A stretch of 64,000 bases of DNA from Actinomycetota bacterium (GTDB lineage Bacteria > Actinomycetota > Aquicultoria > Aquicultorales > Aquicultoraceae), in assembly GCA_018333515.1 (NCBI GenBank), contig JAGXSZ010000030.1, forward strand, positions 64,501 to 128,500, read 5' to 3'. A program made the translations under genes and the position numbers. A model generated the notes under the pieces. The model made no database searches and was not told the origin of the DNA. It saw nothing but the letters and a program-made list of their open reading frames with translations. This document shows positions 1-8,713 of the stretch, piece by piece (position 1 is the stretch's first letter; each line of letters opens with the position of its first letter).

Positions 1-12
1 GAGTGCTTCGCT

Positions 13-1833
13 CTATTTGCGGCGACCCGGTAGGTCTTCGAGTATGCCCTTGAGTTCATGCGGGGTCTCGACGGCGGGGAGACACATTCTGCCGATGCAT
101 GGGTAGATTACCGGGTGCTTCTCCGCCGGATACCCCAGAGCTTCGACGACCTCGTAATCGCTGATAGGGTCGAGGATCTTTATGGCTTTACCCGGCACAT
201 AGGTTCGAAACGCTTCGCGCAACAGTTCCTTGGCGCCCGGCTCCGAACCTGTCACGACAGCCGTCAAGACCACCGGTTGGGTTAAGAACTCGTCGACTGC
301 CAGCACAAATAGAGCGAGCGCGGTAATCGGGGTAGACGAGCCAAGCTCAAGACTCGCGAGGGTTCTGCCGACCATCTCTTCGTACCTGGAGTCATCGCCG
401 AGGTAGGACAATCGATAGAGTTGTCGGGCGAGCAACGCGTTTTCCTGCACGGGAGTGGTTTTGACGGCCAGCGCTCCGAGGTGCGGTTCGCCGCTGATAT
501 CAGAGCTGTCGGCGAAAGTGCCGTCGCTGTTTAAGAGGGTTTTCTCACAGATACCGGCGAGTGCCATAGCGCTGTCCAGGTACTTATGCGTACCTGTAAC
601 ACTGTAAGCATCGAGCAGCGCCCCGATAGTGCCGGCTTGGCTCGATATGCGGCCGAAAAGGTGAGCTTCGCCATCGAAGTAATGGGCCATGCCGGCCTCG
701 GCCGAATAGCAGGTCTCCATCAGGAAGTTCACGGAGCGCAGCGCGAAATCGCGATAGGCTTCGTCGCCGAGGACTTGATAAGCCTCCAGGTAAGCCGAGA
801 CCATCGCCGCATTCGTATCGACGTAGATGATTCGGTCGATGAATGGGAGTTTATGCTTGAGGCGTTCATCCGCGTCAAGCTTATAGAACGCCTCGCCGGC
901 GTCCTGGCTGCCCGCGAAGCCGCCGTTTTTCTTGTCGGCGAAGTACGAATCGATGAAAGCGAGCGTCTTTTCGGCGACATCGCGGTACTTGATGTTGCCG
1001 GATACTTGATATCCGCGCAGGTAGTCGAGGATGAGCGCCGCGTTGTCTCCGAGCATCTTCTCGTAGTGCGGCTCGCTCCAATCACTCTCGGTTGAGTACC
1101 TGAAGAAACCGCCCCACTCCTGGTCGAAGAGGCCGCCATCGGCCATCCCGTTGAGTGTCCGCGACGCCATCTCCAGCCAATCGGTGTTGTTTTCAAGGTA
1201 GGCGCGTCGAAGGAGCAGCTCTGTTACGGGTGAGTTGGGGAACTTGGGCTTGTCTGAGAAGCCGCCATGCTTCGCATCGAAGGTGCGCTGTAGCATATCC
1301 AGAGCGTCGCTTACCAGGCTCTCATCGAGGTTAAAATGCGCGGCCTCCTTCATCGACGCGGCCTGAAGAATCTGCTTGCGCTGTTCTTCGGCCGCCTCTT
1401 CCAGGCGGTCGCGGTGTTCAGCGTAGTAGTCGGCGACTTTTTCGAGGAGCGATATGAGTTCATGCGGCGGGACATATGTTCCCCCGCTCATCGTCTCGCC
1501 GTTGGTTGTCAAAATCGCGGTAGTCGGCCAGCCCCCCATGATGTAGCGCTCCTGAATATCGGGTCGTTTGTCGGCGTCGACTCTGACCGGGACGTAGCGC
1601 TCATTGATTATCGATATAATCTGCTCGTCGGAGTAGGAGGTCTCATCCATCACGTGACACCAGTGGCACCAGACCGCCGACAGCGACAGCAGGATGGGTT
1701 TCTTCTCGCTCGCGGCGCGCTCGAAGACCTCCGGCCCCCAGCTCAACCAGTCGATGGTGTGGGCCTTATTCGGATTGGGCGAGAAGCGAAATTCCGGCGT
1801 TGTGCTCTCGGGTTGCGGCTTTGGAGAACTCAT
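13..1833 (-). CDS. DUF255 thioredoxin-like domain protein (YyaL/SSP411 family)
   Basis: The 606-residue protein has an N-terminal thioredoxin-like DUF255 domain (about residues 22-180) with the family signature WCHWCH at 55-60, followed by a long alpha/alpha-barrel region resembling N-acylglucosamine 2-epimerases or glycosidases. This is the usual full length for the YyaL/spermatogenesis-associated protein 20 family, whose reaction is not established; a redox or protein-quality role is usually guessed from the first domain. No signal peptide is visible, so it is probably cytoplasmic. The gene is complete: the stop lies a few bases inside the window edge. The ATG is preceded by a purine-rich stretch. 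Confidence 0.88.
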   Translation of the reverse strand: MSSPKPQPESTTPEFRFSPNPNKAHTIDWLSWGPEVFERAASEKKPILLSLSAVWCHWCHVMDETSYSDEQIISIINERYVPVRVDADKRPDIQERYIMGGWPTTAILTTNGETMSGGTYVPPHELISLLEKVADYYAEHRDRLEEAAEEQRKQILQAASMKEAAHFNLDESLVSDALDMLQRTFDAKHGGFSDKPKFPNSPVTELLLRRAYLENNTDWLEMASRTLNGMADGGLFDQEWGGFFRYSTESDWSEPHYEKMLGDNAALILDYLRGYQVSGNIKYRDVAEKTLAFIDSYFADKKNGGFAGSQDAGEAFYKLDADERLKHKLPFIDRIIYVDTNAAMVSAYLEAYQVLGDEAYRDFALRSVNFLMETCYSAEAGMAHYFDGEAHLFGRISSQAGTIGALLDAYSVTGTHKYLDSAMALAGICEKTLLNSDGTFADSSDISGEPHLGALAVKTTPVQENALLARQLYRLSYLGDDSRYEEMVGRTLASLELGSSTPITALALFVLAVDEFLTQPVVLTAVVTGSEPGAKELLREAFRTYVPGKAIKILDPISDYEVVEALGYPAEKHPVIYPCIGRMCLPAVETPHELKGILEDLPGRRK

Positions 1834-1919
1834 AAAATTCGACCCTTTCTTTAAATAATAATCTGCCGGTCTTTCTGCGCACCGCAGCCTATCTTTGGCA
1901 TCCTTTATTTATAACCATT

Positions 1920-2915
1920 CTAGCCGGCCTTTGAACGCTCGTCCTCGGGATGTGTGTCGACGCAGGTCGGCAGTCCGGCATATATGGTCGGATACTTTGG
2001 CTTAAAGCCCAGCTCGTCGCGTGTTTTAGTAGTGTCCGCCGCAAAGTCGGAGAGGCTAAAATTCAAGACATCGCGGTTGATGATCGGAGCCGTTTTGCTT
2101 ATCGCGGCCCACGCCGTCGCCAGCGATGCGAAGCCCTTGAACAACCAAACCGGGGCGCTGCCCGGTCGCGGCACTCCCAGAAGGTCGGCCAGCTCATAGA
2201 CGAAATCCTTAAAGCGCACGGGCTTGTCGTCCGCGACGTTATAGACCCGGCCCGAGGCGCGCTCGTTCGAGAGCGCCAGGAGCATCCCTTGAACGACATC
2301 ATCGACGTGGGCGAAGTGGGCGAGGTTATTGCCCGACCCCGGGATGCGATAAAGCCCGGCTTGCATAAACTTCTTGAGCGTTGTTATCAGCCGAATATCG
2401 GGGCCGTACACCGTCCCGAGCCGCAATATGGTGGCCGAAAGCTTACCTTGTTCGTTCAAGACGCGCAGGTGTTGCTCGCAGAGCCTTTTGTAGAGGGCGT
2501 GAAAGCTGGTAGTCGCCATTTTAGCCGACTCGATATCCATCGGGGGAGACGGAGTCGTATGCGGGCCTAGAACCAAAGGAAAGCTGGGGAAGATAAAGCG
2601 CTTGACGCCCTTGTCGATACACTCGTTGGCGATATTGACGGTCCCCTCGTAGTTGATTATGCGCAGTGTCTTCTCGGCGTTTACGACGAAGAAGGCCGCG
2701 GCGAGGTGAAAGGCGGCATCCATGCTGTAAGCGGCCCCGTTGAGTGTTCGCGGGTCGGTGATGTCGCCGACAAATATCTCGACCCCGTTTCTTCGCGCCC
2801 GGTCGGCTTCTCTTAGGTCTTTTACGAGCGCCCTAACGGTGTGTCCTTGCTTGAGAAGCGCCGGAACAAGGTGCGAGCCGATGTCTCCGGCCGCGCCGGT
2901 CACAAGTATTTTCAA
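1920..2915 (-). CDS. NAD(P)-dependent epimerase/dehydratase-like SDR protein
   Basis: Extended short-chain dehydrogenase of about 331 residues with an N-terminal nucleotide-binding glycine motif (VTGAAGDIGSH, about residues 5-15) and an acidic GDITD segment, as in nucleotide-sugar epimerases and 3-beta-HSD-like proteins. I place the start at a TTG (2913-2915) with GGGGAG six bases upstream; an in-frame ATG further up (2966) lacks such a site and would add an unconserved tail. The usual catalytic YxxxK appears here as YKRLC, so the active-site lysine seems to be missing and the chemistry is uncertain. It stands alone between convergent and codirectional neighbours. Confidence 0.8.
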   Translation of the reverse strand: MKILVTGAAGDIGSHLVPALLKQGHTVRALVKDLREADRARRNGVEIFVGDITDPRTLNGAAYSMDAAFHLAAAFFVVNAEKTLRIINYEGTVNIANECIDKGVKRFIFPSFPLVLGPHTTPSPPMDIESAKMATTSFHALYKRLCEQHLRVLNEQGKLSATILRLGTVYGPDIRLITTLKKFMQAGLYRIPGSGNNLAHFAHVDDVVQGMLLALSNERASGRVYNVADDKPVRFKDFVYELADLLGVPRPGSAPVWLFKGFASLATAWAAISKTAPIINRDVLNFSLSDFAADTTKTRDELGFKPKYPTIYAGLPTCVDTHPEDERSKAG

Positions 2916-3049
2916 AGTATTCTCCCCGATTGCTGTCGCTATGTTATCTGCTCTTAAGATACCCAAAAAGTGACGCGCCGGAACAGATGAGTGTGAGAAT
3001 TGCCATGGGTGTCGGTGGATGTGGGCAGTTGATATCTTAGAGGGGGTGA

Positions 3050-3529
3050 TTATATTCCTTCGCCGATAAAGGATTTTGTGTCGACGGCCTGCGCTCTCAT
3101 GGCGAGACCCTTGTTTTTTGCACTAAAGACCAGCCATGTTGCGCTCGACCAGGAGACAAGCATGACGGTTAAGTGGAAGACAAGCTCGCGTGAGGAGATG
3201 CCGATGGTGCTGCCCCGGAGCGTGAGCTGCGCGGAGGTCGCGCCGTGCAGGAAGAAGAGATACATCGCCGCCGGGAATACATTGAGCAACCCCTGGAGGG
3301 TAGCCGTAAACGCGGAGAGGCTTCGCGCCAACTCCTTGCCTTTGAGGTTGGTATCCACCGAGAGCAGGGCGAAGATGAAGAGGAGCGAGGCGATGAATGC
3401 CTGGTACTTGGACCAGAGCCACAGCTCTTCGAGCTTGATACCGGCGAAGAGGTACAGTGGTGATTCGGGATAATAGAGAAGAGCGATTGCGAGGCCGAGA
3501 AATGCGTTGGCCAGTATTATAAATCCCAT
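3050..3529 (-). CDS. small membrane protein, unknown function
   Basis: A 159-residue hydrophobic protein with about four predicted membrane segments (roughly residues 2-22, 40-60, 75-97, 118-138), resembling uncharacterised four-helix integral membrane proteins. AGGAGG lies about 11 bases upstream of the ATG. No catalytic motif is visible and no function can be assigned. It stands upstream of the SDR gene on the same strand but with a gap of more than 130 bases, so a shared operon is possible but not shown. Confidence 0.6.
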   Translation of the reverse strand: MGFIILANAFLGLAIALLYYPESPLYLFAGIKLEELWLWSKYQAFIASLLFIFALLSVDTNLKGKELARSLSAFTATLQGLLNVFPAAMYLFFLHGATSAQLTLRGSTIGISSRELVFHLTVMLVSWSSATWLVFSAKNKGLAMRAQAVDTKSFIGEGI

Positions 3530-3681
3530 AAACCGGTAGACCTCCTGAAAAGCGCTGTATGCTTGGTATTTCGACAGAAAAGAGGGCCCGGTTTAGGGCT
3601 TTTCGCATCAATATTCGCTTACGGCCGCTGTCAAAGGCACAATCAGGAATGTTCGTGTCCGAGCTGGTATAATATCATATT

Positions 3682-4617
3682 ATGAATAATTCTAAACGAA
3701 GGACGGGCCGGCTTCGGGGTGCCGTAGGTCTGGGACCGGCGTTTCTAGCGGGGGCACTTATTGCGGGGGCATCGTGGTTGAAACGCAAAGAGAGCACGAA
3801 AGCGCTGGCGAGGTTTCATGGTGCGCGTTTACACGACCTTCTCCACAGCTATTTCTATTTCAGGTGGAACGCAACCTATCTCAAGCCCGTTAAATATATC
3901 CTTGAGCATCCCGAGAAATTTCCCAAGCGCATTTATATGGGCGCGGGCAGAAGGCTCATGCAGACACACCATTCAAAGGTCGTAAGCACCGGCACCGCCA
4001 GGCGACTGGTCGGCATAGAAGAGCCGGTTCGTATGAGCAACTCCGAGCAGGTGTTGCCTTTCGAGAGAGCGCGCGACATCATCCTCGAGAACCCGGGATG
4101 TATCGCGGTCACCGGGTGCGCCTGCCGCAAAATCGCCGATGACCCGTGCGGCCCGCTCGATGTCTGTCTCGTCCTTGGGGAGCCGTTTGTAAGTTTTGTC
4201 GTCGAGCACCAAAAGGACGGCGCGAGAAGGATAGATTCGGGTGAGGCGCTCGCCATCCTAGAGCGCGAGCATGAGCGCGGACGTGTCCACACGGCCTGGT
4301 TTAAAGACGCCGCCGGGGATCGGCTGTACTCTATCTGCAATTGCTGTTCGTGCTGCTGCCTGGGCATCCACGCGCTCTCGCACGGCTTTGATGTCGTCGC
4401 GTCATCCGGCTATGTCGCGCAGGTGGACGACGCTGAATGCGTACTTTGCGAGGAGTGCCTGGACGCCTGCCACTTCGGCGCGCTAAGCGTGACGGACGCG
4501 GTCGAAATCGATACGGATAAGTGCATGGGCTGCGGCGTATGCGTCAGCGAATGCCCCGAAGACGCGATAACTCTGTACGAAGACACCGCCAAAGCGCATC
4601 CCTTACTTCTCCTATAG
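3682..4617 (+). CDS. cysteine-rich 4Fe-4S protein, probably frameshifted near its 3' end
   Basis: The 311-residue reading frame starts with a short hydrophobic stretch (about 15-33). It carries two unusual cysteine clusters, CAC...C...C at 146-162 and CNCCSCCC at 219-226, and ends with two classical CxxCxxCxxxC [4Fe-4S] motifs (253-263 and 281-291). This is a membrane-associated ferredoxin-like protein of unknown partner. The frame ends with AHPLLLL, which looks unnatural. An adjacent frame continues without a stop to 4718 with a plausible basic-acidic helical tail (HKFKEWAKANKSRFDDL). A one-base deletion or sequencing error near 4590-4610, or a -1 frameshift, would give a protein of about 345 residues. 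Confidence 0.75.
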   Translation: MNNSKRRTGRLRGAVGLGPAFLAGALIAGASWLKRKESTKALARFHGARLHDLLHSYFYFRWNATYLKPVKYILEHPEKFPKRIYMGAGRRLMQTHHSKVVSTGTARRLVGIEEPVRMSNSEQVLPFERARDIILENPGCIAVTGCACRKIADDPCGPLDVCLVLGEPFVSFVVEHQKDGARRIDSGEALAILEREHERGRVHTAWFKDAAGDRLYSICNCCSCCCLGIHALSHGFDVVASSGYVAQVDDAECVLCEECLDACHFGALSVTDAVEIDTDKCMGCGVCVSECPEDAITLYEDTAKAHPLLLL

Positions 4618-4718
4618 TAGCGACTACGTTTGTTAGGCATAAATTCAAAGAATGGGCCAAGGCGAACAAATCGAGATTTGACGACCTTCGCGCCATGGTA
4701 GAGCAAGCGCAATACTAG
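4590..4718 (+). other. out-of-frame continuation of the 4Fe-4S protein
   Basis: In the frame one base behind that of the preceding 4Fe-4S gene, the sequence encodes a helical C-terminal tail ending MVEQAQY at a TAG (4716-4718). The composition looks like genuine protein, whereas the annotated frame closes on a run of leucines. Most simply this is the true C-terminus of the ferredoxin-like protein, separated by a single-base deletion or a sequencing error. Confidence 0.5.
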
Positions 4719-5326
4719 AATCAGCCACCTGCCGGCCGTTTCCCCATGGGTACTTGCCCGAAGGGTAGAGGTCGCTCGCTCTGTTTGTTTAGGAGCGCGC
4801 GGTTTAGGGAATAAACAAAAAAGTAAGAACTAGGCCAGATTCTTGCTCGTATATCGACGGTACAGCAAGAATTCTATACCCCGGCCTCAGTCCAGTGTGA
4901 GTTGCATGCGAAAAAAAGCAAAGACCAAGAAGACCTACGAGGAATTGCTGGGTGGGCGATGGTCAGCCGCGCTCTACGTCGGCGACCAGCGCTTTGTGCC
5001 GGTTAGGCAGGAATGAGATGGAGGATGTATGATTACGATATCTAATTCCCAAGAACCCGATGAACTCAACGGCGATAAGGGTTCCGCTCTGCGTATGCGG
5101 ATTCAAGCAGCGCCGGCCTTTATCGGCAAGAAGATAAAGGAGAAAAAGCCTAGCTTCAAGTCGACAAGCGGGAAAATCAAAGTAGCGGTTGGCGCCGGTT
5201 TTACGGCACATCGAAAGCCCAGGGGTCTGCGATAGGCGTATCGCGAGCATGATGCGGTTACTACTGGATACCTCGGCGCAAATCTGAGATAATTCTCGCA
5301 AACACAAAGATAGAGGTTTTGCTTTC
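4719..5326. other. intergenic stretch with two doubtful small ORFs
   Basis: About 600 bases with no recognised gene. Two small plus-strand frames occur. At 4906-5016 a 36-codon ORF begins MRKKAKTKKTYEELLGG and has a weak ribosome site. At 5029-5235 a 68-codon lysine-rich ORF sits behind GGAGG. They follow each other closely and could be a tiny bicistronic unit or the remains of a decayed gene, but neither resembles a family I know. A GATAAT-like -10 element near 5288 may belong to hemW. Confidence 0.3.
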
Positions 5327-6448
5327 ATGCCCGCGGTCTATGTTCACATCCCTTTTTGCAAGCAGAAGTGCGTTTACTGCGATTTCAATTCGTACCCCGG
5401 GCTCGATGCGGTCCACGGGGCATATATCGATGCGCTTGTTTCGGAGATAAGCGCCGGGGCCGCGCGCTTTAACCGCGCCTCGACCAGCACCATCTATATA
5501 GGCGGCGGCACGCCGATGCTACTCGGGCCGGAACAGATAGGACGCGTGCTCAGTGCGATACAAGCGAACTTCACGGTCGTTTCCGACGCCGAAATATCGA
5601 TCGAAGCCAACCCTGAAACCATAACCCACGAAAAACTCGCGGCTTTGCGTGACGCCGGGATAAACAGGCTGAGCATGGGTTTCCAGTCGCTCGACGACGA
5701 TTTGCTGGAGCTTTTAGGGCGCAAGCACACGGCCGCGCAGGCGGTCGACGCCTTCAGGGTGGCGCGCGGCGCCGGTTTTGAGAACATCGGCATCGACCTC
5801 ATCTTCGGGATACCGGGCCAGTCGCTCGCCAATTGGGCGCTCACGCTGGAGCAGGCCATCGCGCTCGACCCCGAGCATCTCTCGTGCTATGGTTTGACCA
5901 TCGAGTCTGGGACAGCGCTGGAGCGGTCAATCGACGCGTCGGTAGTCGCAAGCCCCGACGAGGACCTCCAGGCGGACATGCTCCTTTACACGATGGACTC
6001 GCTCTACGAGTCGGGCTACGAACATTACGAGATATCCAATTACGCGAAACCGGGCTTTGCGTGCAAGCACAACCTTACCTATTGGGACGGTGGCGACTAC
6101 CTGGGGTTCGGGGCCGGAGCGCACTCGAAGGCCGGGCGCACCAGGTTTAGCAATGTCGCGGAGCCGGTGAAATATATGGAGAGCGCGGGGAGCGACGCGC
6201 GTATCGCCGAATCGGTTGAGCAGTCGGTCGCGGACGAGATGAGCGAAGCGATCTTTCTCGGGTTGCGCAAGATGGACGGCGTTAACCCGGAAGAATTTCA
6301 CGCGCGCTTCGACCAAGCTATCGATAGCGTCTTCGGCGAGGAGATAGAAGACCTGGTGGGACTAGGACTTCTGGCTCGAAACACGAACCTGCGTCTGACC
6401 CCGAGAGGCATTCTGCTGGGAAATGAAGTCTTTTCCAGGTTTGTGTAA
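5327..6448 (+). CDS. hemW: HemW-type radical SAM heme chaperone
   Basis: A 373-residue radical SAM protein starting MPAVYVHIPFCKQKCVYCDF; cysteines 11, 15 and 18 bind the [4Fe-4S] cluster and the following phenylalanine is typical of HemW/HemN relatives. The length and the C-terminal HemN-like winged region match HemW, formerly called oxygen-independent coproporphyrinogen oxidase. Known HemW proteins deliver heme to cytochromes and lack the N-terminal extension needed for decarboxylase activity. A heme-handling role fits an organism with the multiheme cytochromes NrfHA at 12.8-14.5 kb. The ATG has only a weak Shine-Dalgarno sequence. Confidence 0.92.
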   Translation: MPAVYVHIPFCKQKCVYCDFNSYPGLDAVHGAYIDALVSEISAGAARFNRASTSTIYIGGGTPMLLGPEQIGRVLSAIQANFTVVSDAEISIEANPETITHEKLAALRDAGINRLSMGFQSLDDDLLELLGRKHTAAQAVDAFRVARGAGFENIGIDLIFGIPGQSLANWALTLEQAIALDPEHLSCYGLTIESGTALERSIDASVVASPDEDLQADMLLYTMDSLYESGYEHYEISNYAKPGFACKHNLTYWDGGDYLGFGAGAHSKAGRTRFSNVAEPVKYMESAGSDARIAESVEQSVADEMSEAIFLGLRKMDGVNPEEFHARFDQAIDSVFGEEIEDLVGLGLLARNTNLRLTPRGILLGNEVFSRFV

Positions 6449-6478
6449 CGCTCTTCAACCCGACCGGTCTTGCGACAG

Positions 6479-6509
6479 TTGACTTTTCCTGCGGTTTTGA
6501 TAGTATATT
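6479..6509 (+). promoter_or_regulatory. candidate promoter of rplM-rpsI
   Basis: TTGACT (6479-6484) is followed by -10-like TAGTAT (6501-6506, spacing 16) and an overlapping TATATT (6504-6509). It lies about 65 bases upstream of rplM, so the messenger would have a short leader. Assigned by match to the housekeeping sigma consensus only. Confidence 0.5.
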
Positions 6510-6571
6510 ATGGTTGCAATATTAACGATTTTCGATTATAGTTTACTTTTGTATGTAAGGTTGGAGGAGAG

Positions 6572-7015
6572 ATGAAGACATATTCTGCAAGGCCGAAAGA
6601 TATTGAGCGCGAGTGGTTTGTCGTCGACGCAGCCGGCATTCCCCTGGGTCGTCTTGCGACAAGAGTCGCGCATATATTGAGAGGCAAACACAAAACGATG
6701 TATACGCCGAGCATGGACGTTGGTGACCATATAGTCATCATCAATGCCGAGAAAATCGCCATGACCGGTCGCAAAGCTCAAACCAAGATGTACTACCGTC
6801 ACTCCGGCTACATCGGTGGCCTGAAAGAGATGACATTCGAGAAGTTGCAGGCGAAACATCCCGAGCGCATTCTAGAACTCGCTATAAAGGGTATGCTTCC
6901 TCACAACAGCCTCGGCAGGGCAATGTTTAGGAAATTGAAGGTCTATGCCGGGACGGAGCATCCACACAGCGCCCAGCAACCAAAAATTCTTGATATCAGG
7001 GCGGAAGGAGAGTAG
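6572..7015 (+). CDS. rplM: 50S ribosomal protein L13
   Basis: A 147-residue protein with the typical L13 opening ([15 protein letters not shown]), the central KIAMTGRK segment and the GMLPHN(S)LGR motif. Length is normal for the family. It binds 23S rRNA early in large-subunit assembly. GGAGGAGAG directly precedes the ATG. The gene is immediately followed by rpsI, the near-universal bacterial pairing, with only two bases between the stop and the preferred rpsI ATG. Confidence 0.98.
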   Translation: MKTYSARPKDIEREWFVVDAAGIPLGRLATRVAHILRGKHKTMYTPSMDVGDHIVIINAEKIAMTGRKAQTKMYYRHSGYIGGLKEMTFEKLQAKHPERILELAIKGMLPHNSLGRAMFRKLKVYAGTEHPHSAQQPKILDIRAEGE

Positions 7016-7017
7016 TG

Positions 7018-7413
7018 ATGGCGGACAAAGTTGTTTATGCGGGAACCGGACGCAGGAAAGATGCTGTCGCTCGAGTTCGCTTGATGCCCGGCACGGGAAC
7101 CTTTAGTATCGGCGGCAAAACACTCGAGCAATATTTTGGACGCAAGACGCTGCAGGCGCTAGTCCAGCAGCCGTTTAACGTAACCGGCACATTGGCCAGG
7201 TTTGATGTTATCGCCAAAATCGAAGGCGGCGGCATTAGCGGTCACGCCGGAGCGTTGCGTCATGGTATCGCTCGCGCGTTGCTCGAAGCCGACGACGGTT
7301 TTCGCGCCGAGCTTAAGAGAGCGGGGCTTTTGACCCGCGACCCGAGAATGAAAGAGCGCAGGAAGTACGGCTTGAAGAAAGCGCGTAAGCGTCCGCAATT
7401 CTCAAAGAGGTAA
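7018..7413 (+). CDS. rpsI: 30S ribosomal protein S9
   Basis: A 131-residue S9 with the hallmark [14 protein letters not shown] near the start and the basic tail ending [11 protein letters not shown], whose terminal residues contact P-site tRNA in known ribosomes. I chose the ATG at 7018, which has AAGGAG at normal distance; a GTG at 7015 overlapping the rplM stop is also in frame. Cotranscribed with rplM and followed by a strong terminator. Confidence 0.98.
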   Translation: MADKVVYAGTGRRKDAVARVRLMPGTGTFSIGGKTLEQYFGRKTLQALVQQPFNVTGTLARFDVIAKIEGGGISGHAGALRHGIARALLEADDGFRAELKRAGLLTRDPRMKERRKYGLKKARKRPQFSKR

Positions 7414-7428
7414 TTCTATCGCACCGAC

Positions 7429-7467
7429 AGAGGTTAGAGAAGTTCGCTTCTTTAACCTCTTTTTTTG
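7429..7467 (+). terminator. rho-independent terminator of rplM-rpsI
   Basis: The arms AGAGGTTA-g-AGAAG and CTTCT-t-TAACCTCT enclose a TTCG tetraloop and are followed by seven T residues, 15 bases after the rpsI stop. The TTCG loop makes the hairpin especially stable. Confidence 0.9.
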
Positions 7468-7520
7468 ACTCACGCAATGGCTTTGCGTGCCCTTCATCGT
7501 TCCGGCCCAAGAGGTGTGAT

Positions 7521-8555
7521 TTGTCGCTGCCGAGAATAGTCATCGATTTAACCAAAATAGAGCATAATACGCGGGTTTTGATGTCGACCCTCGGCGGGTT
7601 CGGTATCGAGCTGGCCGGCGTGGTCAAGGCGGTCCTCGGAAGTCCCGAGGTCGCTCGGGCGATGCTAAACGGCGGCGCTACGATTATCGGGGATTCACGG
7701 CTCGCCAACCTGAGGCGTCTGGCTAGCGTGGGCGCGCCGTTGATGATGCTGCGGCAGCCGATGCGTGACGAGGTCGAAGAGGTCGTGTCGATAACCGACG
7801 TCTCTCTCGTCTCCGAGCTGCGCGCTATCGAGTGGGTCGCCCGCGCGGCGCGCGCGCAGGGCAAGCGATATAAAGTCATAATCATGGTCGAGACCGGGGA
7901 CCTTCGCGAGGGGGTGCTCCCCGCGGAGCTAGAACGTTTTGTCGGGGAAGCCCAGCGCCACGATTCTATTGAAATCGCAGGCATTGGCACCAACGTAGCA
8001 TGCCTGCGGGGCGCGCCTCCCACATCCGCCATGCTAGATCGCCTTGTGAAAGGTGCCGAGGCTTTGCGCGCAGGCCGGCATTTGGCCCTGCCCGTAATCT
8101 CCGGCGGAAATTCCAGCGCCTGGAAGTTACTAGAGGCGGGGCTCGTCCCGTCGCAGGTGAACCAGGTACGCCTCGGTGAAGCTATTTTACTAGGGCAGGA
8201 GACGGTCGATTACGATCCTATCCCCGGGCTTTTTCAAGATGCCGTCACGTTAGAGGCCGAGTTTATCGAGGTGCGGGACAAACCGATCGAAATCCACTTA
8301 GGACGCATGGGAAACAACGTCCCCTCTTGTATTTTAGCGCTGGGCTCACAGGACATCTGTCGGGGCCGGCTCAGGGCGCTCGATGCGGGCATTCGTGTCT
8401 CGCGAAGGAGCAGCGACCATCTGGTCGTCGATATTTCGGCATCCGACAGAACGTATGAAACCGGCGACACCGCCAAATTTATCCCGAGCTACGAGGCACT
8501 GCTCGCGGCGATGACCTCACCCTTTGTTGAGAAGTCGTTTCTGTGGCCGTCTTGA
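7521..8555 (+). CDS. alanine/ornithine racemase-family PLP enzyme
   Basis: A 344-residue protein of the fold-type III PLP racemase family in the YhfX/ornithine racemase branch rather than true alanine racemase. The PLP lysine is Lys36 in ELAGVVKAVLG, and a C-terminal region with an IHLGRMGNN motif replaces the Alr domain. Some relatives interconvert L- and D-ornithine, the first step of anaerobic ornithine degradation, but no other genes of that route are nearby, so the substrate is open. The start is a TTG behind AGAGGTG, which gives the expected MSLPRIVIDL N-terminus. A separate alr gene lies at 24.5 kb. Confidence 0.8.
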   Translation: MSLPRIVIDLTKIEHNTRVLMSTLGGFGIELAGVVKAVLGSPEVARAMLNGGATIIGDSRLANLRRLASVGAPLMMLRQPMRDEVEEVVSITDVSLVSELRAIEWVARAARAQGKRYKVIIMVETGDLREGVLPAELERFVGEAQRHDSIEIAGIGTNVACLRGAPPTSAMLDRLVKGAEALRAGRHLALPVISGGNSSAWKLLEAGLVPSQVNQVRLGEAILLGQETVDYDPIPGLFQDAVTLEAEFIEVRDKPIEIHLGRMGNNVPSCILALGSQDICRGRLRALDAGIRVSRRSSDHLVVDISASDRTYETGDTAKFIPSYEALLAAMTSPFVEKSFLWPS

Positions 8556-8593
8556 TGGCGGGTTTTGTAGAGTAGTTTAAGCGTGTAGTATTT

Positions 8594-8622
8594 TTGTAGG
8601 CTTATCAATAACATGTTATACT
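8594..8622 (+). promoter_or_regulatory. candidate promoter of glmM
   Basis: TTGTAG and TATACT are separated by exactly 17 bases, about 90 bases upstream of the glmM start. The match to the vegetative consensus is good and no other gene lies between. Confidence 0.55.
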
Positions 8623-8713
8623 AAACCGATTGTGACGTAGTAGCAGCCGCACCGAGAAGCATCTTTGCGGCGCCTGGGAGTCGGGCGTCTATTCATAAAC
8701 CTGGAGGTGGAGT

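Noticed and set aside
586-1095. Long plus-strand ORFs opposite the DUF255 gene, and similar shadows opposite glmS, hppA, groEL and pcrA
   Set aside because: They are antisense frames of well-recognised genes with arginine/alanine-rich compositions typical of shadow ORFs.
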